From Mucilaginibacter sp. PPCGB 2223 (GTDB lineage: Bacteria; Bacteroidota; Bacteroidia; Sphingobacteriales; Sphingobacteriaceae), in NCBI RefSeq assembly GCF_001705515.1, contig NZ_MDJS01000001.1, forward strand, positions 2,294,001-2,358,000: a stretch of 64,000 nucleotides of DNA. Reading direction: 5' to 3'. Under the pieces are notes generated by a model, which worked only from the letters and a program-made list of their open reading frames with translations, was not told the origin of the DNA and searched no databases. Numbering within the stretch: the first letter of the stretch is position 1; each line of letters begins with the position of its first letter. Both the position numbers and the translations under genes were made by a program. Positions 58,133-64,000 of this stretch are shown here, one piece after another.

Positions 58133-58218
58133 GGGCGTTGCCGATGGCCCGCGCTTTCCGCTCATACTGCACAGGCATTAGCCACAGGGCCGGTATCCGC
58201 TGCAATCGCTAACGCAAA
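58133..58218 (+). repeat. Dispersed repeat family R, copy 3 (shortest, uninterrupted)
   Basis: About 86 bases from GGGCGTTGCC to CTAACGCAAA with the internal words CGCTCATACTGCACAGG and GCATTAGCCACA. The ends are short inverted repeats (GGCGTT / AACGC). Used as the reference copy. Lies between the zap genes and pheT; the rest of 57858-58261 contains no gene. Confidence 0.82.
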
Positions 58219-58261
58219 CCCCACAAGTCACTTTTTTAATTTTGAATTTTGCCTTTTGACT

Positions 58262-60661
58262 TCACTTCCGGATCTCCGCTCCTGCTTCCTTACCAAAATT
58301 GTAGATCAGCTTCTGCATAATGCCGTCAATGGCCTTATCGGTCAGGGTTTTTTCTTCATCCTGTATCACAAAACTCAACGCGTAGCTCTTTTTACCGGCC
58401 GGCAGCTTATCGCCAACATACACGTCGAACACATCCACGCTTTTCAGCAACTTGCGTTCTGTGCGCAGGGCAATTTGTTTTAACTGCTGGAAAGTCACGT
58501 TCTGGTCTATCAGCATACTCAAATCCCTGCTCACAGCCGGGAATTTGGATACCTCCTGATAAACGATCTTGTTCTTGCGCACCAGGTTCAATAGTACGTC
58601 GAAATTAAAGTCGGCATAAAACACTTCTTTATCTACGTCGGCTTTTTTCAAAGCGACTTTTGCCACCGCGCCGAAGTCCACCAGCACCTTACCGTTTTTA
58701 ACGTATTGCAGGCCGTAAGCCAGGTTGGCGTTAGCAGTATCTTCAACAGTATAATCCTTTACATTCAATCGCGAAAGTAGGGTATCAACCACGGCTTTCA
58801 GGTTATAAAAGCTTACCGGTTTGGCTTTAACGTTCCAGCCGGCGGCATTGTCCACCCCGGTCATCAATACCGAAAAGCGCTGGTTCTCTACGTATTTGTC
58901 TTCTCTGGTGCTGTACACTTTGCCAAACTCGTATAGCTTCAAATCGGCGGCTTTACGGTTCTGGTTATAGGCGATAGCCTCCAGCCCCGAGTACAGCAGC
59001 GTCTGGCGCATAATATCGAGGTCGTTGCTTAGCGGGTTCAATATTTTCACGGCCTCGTCGATATTTTCGGCATAAGCAGCTTTGGTGAGCGAGTTGGCCA
59101 GCATTTCGTTAAAGCCGTTGGCGGTCAGCAGGTCGCTTATCGCATTCTGCACCGTATCCTTATCCGGCCTTACCGAGGTATTGAGCGATGCGCGGATCTG
59201 CGTCGGTATCTCTATGTTGTTATAGCCGTAAATACGCAATATCTCTTCAATCACATCCACATCACGGGTCACATCCACGCGGTACGGCGGTACTTTGAGC
59301 GATAAGCTTTCAGTGGTTTCGTGTACGATCTGGATGTCCAAAGCCTTAACAATACTTTTAATCATATCGTTACCGATGGCTTTGCCGATCAAGCGGTCGA
59401 CATTTTTATAAGCCAGTTCCACCTCGAATGGCGCAACCGGTGCAGGGTACAAATCAACAATCTCGCTTGATACCTCGCCGCCGGCAACTTCCTGTACCAG
59501 CAGCGCAGCAAACTTCAGGGCGAACACCGGCATATCCGGGTCGGTACCACGCTCAAACCTGAACGAGGCATCGGTTTTCAACCCGTGCCTTTTCGATGTC
59601 TTCCTTACCGATACCGGGTTAAAATAAGCGCTCTCCAAAAATATAGCTTTAGTACCCTCACTCACGCCCGAAGCTGCCCCGCCAAACACGCCGGCAATAC
59701 ACATCGGCTCTTCGGCATTGCAGATCATCAGGTCATCAGCAAACAGTGTACGGTCAACGCCATCCAGGGTTTTAAATACTTTTCCGGCCAAACCGGTTTT
59801 AACAACCACCTTATTGCCTTTTATAGCGGCGGCATCAAAAGCGTGCAGCGGCTGGCCGAGGCCATGCAGCACATAATTGGTAACATCAACAATATTGTTA
59901 ATACTGCGTATACCAATAACCGCAAGTTTTTCCGTCAGCCATTTCGGCGATTCTTTTACTTCGATACCCGATATCGTTACACCCGCATACCTTGGGGCGT
60001 CTGTAGCATCTTCAACCACCACTTCAACCGGCAGGCTTTTATTAACGATCTTAAATGCGCTTACATCGGGTTTTATAACCGGCAGCTTCAAAAACGCTGC
60101 AATATCCCTCGCCGTACCCAGGTGCGATGCCGCATCGGCACGGTTGGGCGTTAAGCCTATCTCGTATAAATAATCGTCGTTAAGTTTAAAGTAGTCTTTG
60201 GCTAAACTGCCTACAACGGCATCGGCATCGAGTACCATAATGCCGTCATGATCGGTGCCCAGGCCAATCTCGTCGTTAGCGCATATCATGCCCGACGATT
60301 CCTCGCCGCGTATTTTCGATTTATTAATCTTAAATGGCTCACCTGTGGTTGGATAAACCGTTGTACCCACGGTTGCCACCACCACTTTCTGCCCTGCGGC
60401 CACGTTCGGCGCACCGCAAACAATCTGCAGGTCTTCACCGGCGCCAACGTCAACTTTGGTGACGCTCAGGCGATCGGCATTAGGGTGCTGGTGGCGCTCT
60501 TTTACATAACCGATCACCAAACCTTCCAACCCGCCGGGAACAGCCTGTACTTTTTCCAGGCTTTCCACCTCCAGGCCGATGCCGGTAAGGATAACGGATA
60601 TTTCTTCGGGAGTTTTATCGGTATTGATAAATTGCTTTAACCAGTTATACGAGATCTTCAT
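58262..60661 (-). CDS. pheT: Phenylalanine-tRNA ligase beta subunit
   Basis: A 799-residue protein: the N-terminal MKISYNWLKQFINTD, the tRNA-binding OB domain (GLVIGYVKERHQHPNADRLS), the B3/4 editing domain, the B5 domain, the catalytic-like core (FRFERGTDPDMPVFALKFAA) and the FDX-ACB anticodon-binding domain at the end (SKFPAVSRDLSMLIDQNVTF). ATG at 60661 is preferred to the longer frame from 60685. The alpha subunit gene is not in the window. Confidence 0.96.
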   Translation of the reverse strand: MKISYNWLKQFINTDKTPEEISVILTGIGLEVESLEKVQAVPGGLEGLVIGYVKERHQHPNADRLSVTKVDVGAGEDLQIVCGAPNVAAGQKVVVATVGTTVYPTTGEPFKINKSKIRGEESSGMICANDEIGLGTDHDGIMVLDADAVVGSLAKDYFKLNDDYLYEIGLTPNRADAASHLGTARDIAAFLKLPVIKPDVSAFKIVNKSLPVEVVVEDATDAPRYAGVTISGIEVKESPKWLTEKLAVIGIRSINNIVDVTNYVLHGLGQPLHAFDAAAIKGNKVVVKTGLAGKVFKTLDGVDRTLFADDLMICNAEEPMCIAGVFGGAASGVSEGTKAIFLESAYFNPVSVRKTSKRHGLKTDASFRFERGTDPDMPVFALKFAALLVQEVAGGEVSSEIVDLYPAPVAPFEVELAYKNVDRLIGKAIGNDMIKSIVKALDIQIVHETTESLSLKVPPYRVDVTRDVDVIEEILRIYGYNNIEIPTQIRASLNTSVRPDKDTVQNAISDLLTANGFNEMLANSLTKAAYAENIDEAVKILNPLSNDLDIMRQTLLYSGLEAIAYNQNRKAADLKLYEFGKVYSTREDKYVENQRFSVLMTGVDNAAGWNVKAKPVSFYNLKAVVDTLLSRLNVKDYTVEDTANANLAYGLQYVKNGKVLVDFGAVAKVALKKADVDKEVFYADFNFDVLLNLVRKNKIVYQEVSKFPAVSRDLSMLIDQNVTFQQLKQIALRTERKLLKSVDVFDVYVGDKLPAGKKSYALSFVIQDEEKTLTDKAIDGIMQKLIYNFGKEAGAEIRK

Positions 60662-60682
60662 TGCTTGCAGAAAAATGAATGG

Positions 60683-60690
60683 CAAAGATA
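60683..60690 (-). promoter_or_regulatory. Candidate -7 box of pheT
   Basis: TATCTTTG on the minus strand matches TAnnTTTG and lies directly beside the first AGTC word of the period-7 array, 21 bases before the pheT ATG. No TTTG at the usual distance is present. Confidence 0.5.
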
Positions 60691-60866
60691 AGTCTTTAGT
60701 CGGAAGTCCATAGTCAATAGTCCATAGTCGATGGCAAAAAAACTTAGAAATACTATAAATTTAAATTTAAGATGTGACCTTGTTAAGTATTTTCCATTAC
60801 GATCAATCTTTGCTATGGGTCATCCACCATGGACTATGGACTTCTGACTGAGGACTCAAGACTACA
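60691..60866. repeat. Period-7 inverted array between radC and pheT
   Basis: AGTC occurs at 60691, 60698, 60705, 60712, 60719 and 60726, and GACT at 60832, 60839, 60846, 60853 and 60860, all 7 bases apart. AGTC and GACT are reverse complements. The last unit ends one base before the radC stop codon; about 100 bases separate the arms. Confidence 0.88.
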
Positions 60867-61565
60867 TCAGATCATCCCCTCATCACCAAAGCTAAAATAC
60901 CCGTCGTCGGTTACGATAAGGTGGTCATACACTTTTATTTCCAGTATCTGCCCGGCTTCGCAAAGGCGTTTGGTGAGGGTTATATCCTGCTGGCTGGGCT
61001 TTAACCCGCCCGAGGGATGGTTGTGCGCCAGGATAATACCTGCCGCATGATTTTCCAAAGCTACCTGGAAAATGATCTTCGGATCGACGATCGTGGCCGC
61101 CAAACCGCCCTTGCTGATCAAATGTGTACCTGTAACTTTGTTGGATTGTGCCAGGGTAATGATCCAGAACTCCTCATGGTTCAGATCGGCAAATATGCGG
61201 TACAGTATTTTGTAGGCGTCGCGGCTGCAGGTGATCTGCTCTACGGCTTTGGTCTCGGTATCGTCGCGGCGGCGGCCAAGCTCTAAAGCTGCTATAATTG
61301 ATATGGCTTTGGCTTCGCCGATGCCTTTAAACTTCGAAAGCTCGTTAACGCCCGCCTTACCCAGCGCATTCAGATCGTTTTTATAATGGTGCAATATCCG
61401 TTTGCTCAACTCCACCGCCGATTCGTCCCTGCTGCCGCTACCGATGAGTATGGCGATCAACTCGGCATCGGTAAGGTTACGCCTGCCCTGCCCCAGCAGC
61501 TTTTCACGCGGGCGGTCCTCCTCGGCCCAGGCTTTGATGCTGATCTTGCTTTCGTAGGGTTCCAT
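60867..61565 (-). CDS. radC: RadC family JAB-domain protein
   Basis: A 232-residue protein. The helix-hairpin-helix part (LGKAGVNELSKFKGIGEAKA) and a JAB/MPN metalloprotease-like domain with AGIILAHNHPSGGLKPSQQD (His-x-His and Asp) are complete. Its role in DNA repair is disputed; the family name is historical. It is followed by a period-7 array that ends at its stop codon. Confidence 0.93.
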   Translation of the reverse strand: MEPYESKISIKAWAEEDRPREKLLGQGRRNLTDAELIAILIGSGSRDESAVELSKRILHHYKNDLNALGKAGVNELSKFKGIGEAKAISIIAALELGRRRDDTETKAVEQITCSRDAYKILYRIFADLNHEEFWIITLAQSNKVTGTHLISKGGLAATIVDPKIIFQVALENHAAGIILAHNHPSGGLKPSQQDITLTKRLCEAGQILEIKVYDHLIVTDDGYFSFGDEGMI

Positions 61566-61570
61566 TGTTA

Positions 61571-61598
61571 GATATGCGTATTGAGATGTGCGTATTGA
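61571..61598. repeat. Two 14-base repeats before radC
   Basis: GATATGCGTATTGA and GATGTGCGTATTGA adjoin each other (14 bases, twice 7), just upstream of the radC ATG. Only one arm is present. Confidence 0.6.
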
Positions 61599-61650
61599 GA
61601 CATTGCATGGTAAATATGGTTATTTTCAAACGTAATACCATATGATACGC

Positions 61651-61765
61651 AATGTTTTGCGTGAGGGATAGTAGCGAATACCGGCCTTGTGGCTAAGGAC
61701 TCCCGATGGTATCGGGACAGGTCGTGCAGTATGAGCGGATAGCCCGACCCGATAGGGGCACGCCC
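61651..61765 (-). repeat. Dispersed repeat family R, copy 4, with one inserted palindrome
   Basis: On the minus strand it starts GGGCGTGCCC and ends CCTCACGCAAA, and contains CCGCTCATACTGCAC and TTAGCCACAAGGCCGG. A palindrome (TCCCGATACCATCGGGA) is inserted after CATACTGCACGACCTG. The region 61566-61938 is otherwise free of genes apart from the rpsT terminator. Confidence 0.75.
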
Positions 61766-61873
61766 TGAAAAACAGAATCAAGAGGCAAGAACCAAGAGAC
61801 AAGGCCATGTCCAGCCATAACCGTTCCATTGCCTCGATCTAAAAACAACAAACCCAATAAAAACCTATAAAAC

Positions 61874-61906
61874 AAAAAAGGTGATGGACTAAATATCCAT
61901 CACCTT
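61874..61906 (-). terminator. Terminator after rpsT
   Basis: Perfect 11-base stem AAGGTGATGGA / TCCATCACCTT, seven-base loop, and six T on the minus strand. Confidence 0.92.
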
Positions 61907-61938
61907 CTTTCAAAACCTTTTAACAGATTCTGTTATGC

Positions 61939-62193
61939 TTATGCTAAGCCGTTAACAAATTTAGTCAGTTTCGACTTATTGTTTGAAGCTTTGTTTTTGT
62001 GGATCACGTTCTTTTTGGCCAAACGATCAAGCATCGAGATCACTTTCGACAATAACGGAGTTGCTTCCGATTTCGAAGTAGTGTTTCTTAATCTTTTAAT
62101 TGCGTTACGGGTTGTTTTAGCCTGGTAACGGTTGCGTAAACGCTTCGCAGCGTTAGCCCTGATTCTTTTTATCGATGATTTATGATTTGCCAT
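61939..62193 (-). CDS. rpsT: 30S ribosomal protein S20
   Basis: An 84-residue, very basic protein: [20 protein letters not shown] is the usual start, and [20 protein letters not shown] the C-terminal helix. It stands alone with its own promoter and terminator. Confidence 0.97.
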   Translation of the reverse strand: MANHKSSIKRIRANAAKRLRNRYQAKTTRNAIKRLRNTTSKSEATPLLSKVISMLDRLAKKNVIHKNKASNNKSKLTKFVNGLA

Positions 62194-62231
62194 TGCTTAT
62201 AGCTCTTTTTTCGTTCTGTTTTTAAGGACTG

Positions 62232-62262
62232 CAAATATAGGCACTTGTTTTTAATTTGCAAA
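62232..62262 (-). promoter_or_regulatory. Promoter of rpsT
   Basis: Minus strand: TTTG (62259-62262), 19 bases, then TATATTTG (62232-62239), an exact match to the Bacteroidota consensus in sequence and spacing. Leader of about 30 bases. Confidence 0.85.
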
Positions 62263-62352
62263 GAGGGATTTGAAAAATAATTCAAAGCTTAATTTCCTAA
62301 GTACTCTTATCGCCAAACTTGCCTGTAACTAAATTCGTTTTGCATACTAATA

Positions 62353-62745
62353 CTATCTGACGTAGAATAGATTTAAACCAATCAGTACACCATAGATAAT
62401 TAAAGCAATTATAGCTGGCACCCAAATTTTGCGCGTTGTGAACTGCTTAAAATTTTTAAAATGATAATCCCACATTGGCTTGATCAGGATCAAACCACCA
62501 ATGGCATTCGGTAAAATAAAACTGATAAAAAAATTATCGGAAAACTGCCTCGCAAACTTAAAAGACACCCCATTCCAAATCAAGCAAAAGATCAAAACTC
62601 CAACAATTTGCTTTCTATTCTCTATTTCAGATAAGTTATTAGAATAAAGTATTCCTCCAAAAAATGTAGAAAGCAGAATTGAGAAAATAAAAATTGTCAG
62701 TCTATTAAATAACTTAGGCTTATCTTCGAGCATCGTTGATATCAT
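62353..62745 (-). CDS. Hypothetical membrane protein
   Basis: A 130-residue protein with four hydrophobic segments (about 16-32, 47-62, 73-88 and 109-126). I do not recognise a family. Its base composition is more A+T rich than its neighbours. It begins 71 bases from the divergent DUF1801 gene and stands alone. Confidence 0.55.
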   Translation of the reverse strand: MISTMLEDKPKLFNRLTIFIFSILLSTFFGGILYSNNLSEIENRKQIVGVLIFCLIWNGVSFKFARQFSDNFFISFILPNAIGGLILIKPMWDYHFKNFKQFTTRKIWVPAIIALIIYGVLIGLNLFYVR

Positions 62746-62816
62746 TTTTTCTTTGTAATATATTGCTAAACTATCATTTTTATAGACTTATTAAGAATTG
62801 AAACTGCATCTATCCC

Positions 62817-63305
62817 ATGTCCAAATCCGACACGACCGACCTCCTCCTGTTCCTCGCCCCTTTCGACGGGCGGATACAGCAATTGGCCCTGTGGCTGCGC
62901 GATTGGGTTTGGGAGCAATACCCGCAATGCAACGAGCTGATCTATGATAATTACAATGCCCTGGCCTTTGGCTGGTCGCCTACCGAAAAGATGACCGATA
63001 TTTTTTGCTCGGTAGCCCTGTACGGCAATAAGGATGTGCACTTCGGCTTTTACTGGGGATCGGAGATCAACGACCCCGAAAAATTGCTGCAGGGCGCCGG
63101 CAAACAATACCGCTACCTGCGCATAACCGATCAAAGCGGTTTCCCGGTTGAATACGCTACCCGCCTGGTAGCCGATGCCTATGCCAACTCGATGGTTAAA
63201 CTTAAACCCAACGCAGTGCTAAACGAGGGGAAAACTATCGTAAAATCGAGCCTACCGGTTAAAAAACGGCCGGGAGTGGTGATACCGAAGAAAGCTGCCA
63301 GATAA
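62817..63305 (+). CDS. DUF1801 (YdhG-like) domain protein
   Basis: A 162-residue protein fitting DUF1801: LRDWVWEQYPQCNELIYDN with the conserved Asn-Glu, and FGWSPTEKMTDIFCSVALYG followed by DVHFGFYWGSEINDP. A Lys/Pro-rich tail follows. Relatives include iron-chaperone-like and small cytosolic proteins of unknown role. Convergent with the next gene, four bases apart. Confidence 0.8.
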   Translation: MSKSDTTDLLLFLAPFDGRIQQLALWLRDWVWEQYPQCNELIYDNYNALAFGWSPTEKMTDIFCSVALYGNKDVHFGFYWGSEINDPEKLLQGAGKQYRYLRITDQSGFPVEYATRLVADAYANSMVKLKPNAVLNEGKTIVKSSLPVKKRPGVVIPKKAAR

Positions 63306-63309
63306 GGGG

Positions 63310-63864
63310 CTATTTTACTATTAGCTCTTGCCGAATAATAACGTCATAACCTAAAATCCCTTTTCTGATTACAAGCTGCACTTGATTTGCCCTGTTCAGA
63401 TTAATACCGCAATCAAAAACCAATTGTTTGGTAATTTTATCATAATCAACATTGGCAACTGCATTTCCGCAACCTGCAGTCCCTTTCGCCATATTACTTT
63501 TATCCTTTAATTGCAATTGTATAGTAACAGGGTACCCGCGCTCAAAATAGTAATTCGCAAAAAAAGGAATGGCTACAAGGATACCGCCCCATGTAACCGT
63601 GTTGAACACAATGTGTAGCAACCACGATGTCATATTAATTTTCTCAATGAGATATCGGTATAAAACGGGCGTTAATAACAATCCTGTCAGTAGCCACACT
63701 GTACCTGGAATGATCGGATCGGTAAACGTTAGTCTATAAATATCAATAGTTTTTATCGTTAGCAGCATCGCCCCGAAAAATAATACTCTAAACGTAAGTT
63801 TTATCCACGAAAACCCATCAAATAGTGCTTTACAAAAACGTTTTAAACCTGCATTAACTACCAA
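63310..63864 (-). CDS. Hypothetical membrane protein (start uncertain)
   Basis: About 184 residues with three N-terminal membrane segments (about 22-40, 55-70 and 84-104) and a soluble C-terminal part (VTIQLQLKDKSNMAKGTAGC onward) likely to be beta-rich. No ATG precedes the first membrane segment; the frame opens with TTG at 63864 and stays open up to a TAA some 50 bases further on. I do not recognise it. Confidence 0.5.
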   Translation of the reverse strand: MVVNAGLKRFCKALFDGFSWIKLTFRVLFFGAMLLTIKTIDIYRLTFTDPIIPGTVWLLTGLLLTPVLYRYLIEKINMTSWLLHIVFNTVTWGGILVAIPFFANYYFERGYPVTIQLQLKDKSNMAKGTAGCGNAVANVDYDKITKQLVFDCGINLNRANQVQLVIRKGILGYDVIIRQELIVK

Positions 63865-63965
63865 AACCGTGCTTACTTTAAACCAATAATAGTCAAAATC
63901 TCCATTATAAATCTGTATCCCGAATTAATCGCACAGATAATGTTATTTTTCCGCATATTTAATCC

Positions 63966-64000
63966 ATGAAGCAAAAGCTCGCACTTTTACTTTTATGCAT
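63966..64000 (+). CDS. Start of an unidentified secreted protein (cut by window edge)
   Basis: An ATG followed by KQKLALLLLC, a likely signal peptide start, runs off the end of the window. Nothing further can be said. Confidence 0.4.
   Translation, partial: MKQKLALLLLC

Noticed and set aside
58133..58218. Integron attC site reading of the dispersed repeat, because of the GCGTTAG-like ends
   Set aside because: The orientation of the ends is the reverse of attC (GGGCGTT at the left, CTAACGC at the right), and no integrase or cassette is near.

Overview
The window looks like a chromosome segment of a Bacteroidota of the family Sphingobacteriaceae, probably Mucilaginibacter or a close relative (inference from gene content and protein style, not from a search). 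The -7 boxes I can find are of the Bacteroidota type (TAnnTTTG with an upstream TTTG), start codons mostly lack Shine-Dalgarno sequences, and the order tRNAs-tuf-tRNA-Trp-secE-nusG-rplKAJL-rpoBC is the usual one for the phylum.

Region 1 (1-29.7 kb, all minus strand) is one very long polysaccharide operon. It is read from a promoter near 29.75 kb and continues past the left edge of the window. It begins with export and polymerisation control genes (Wza-like lipoprotein, Wzc-like tyrosine kinase with a Gly-Tyr tail). Next come gmd, an O-antigen type ABC exporter (Wzm, and Wzt with a C-terminal carbohydrate-recognition domain), an orphan pair of thiamine-diphosphate E1 alpha/beta subunits, an SDR epimerase, a GDP-fucose synthase/ColC-like gene, a ColD-like 3-dehydratase with His in place of the catalytic Lys, and a GDP-mannose hydrolase-like Nudix protein. 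Twelve glycosyltransferases follow (GT2, GT4 and GT8-like), with acyltransferases and two CDP-paratose-2-epimerase-like proteins among them. Together Gmd, ColD and ColC predict a GDP-3,6-dideoxyhexose such as GDP-colitose. The E1 pair suggests that a further, possibly branched-chain, modification is made. One acyltransferase carries an in-frame TAG followed by an intact C-terminal coding segment.

Region 2 (29.9-43.9 kb, minus) is the core transcription/translation block: a DUF3467 gene, rpoC, rpoB (TTG start), rplL, rplJ, rplA, rplK, nusG, secE, tRNA-Trp, tuf, then tRNA-Thr(GGT), Gly(TCC), Tyr(GTA) and Thr(TGT). Region 3 (43.9-64 kb) is mixed housekeeping: hpf, a Xer recombinase, rpsU, an acyl-CoA dehydrogenase with a perfect operator-like palindrome on its -7 box, apt, a helix-hairpin-helix membrane protein, a fused OlsF-like acyltransferase, a large TonB-dependent receptor, a DUF962 protein, rny, a 6S-like RNA, zapA, a coiled-coil partner, pheT, radC, rpsT and a few hypotheticals.

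The most unusual non-gene structure is a class of intergenic elements made of short words repeated at an exact period of 7 (sometimes 8) bases. The first half carries one word and the second half its reverse complement, so each element is both a tandem array and an inverted repeat. The word differs from locus to locus. They fill the rpoB-rpoC, nusG-rplK and radC-pheT gaps and all three spacers between the four clustered tRNAs. A second, separate family of about 85-bp dispersed repeats (four copies, some with small palindromes inserted inside them) lies in gaps in the right third of the window.
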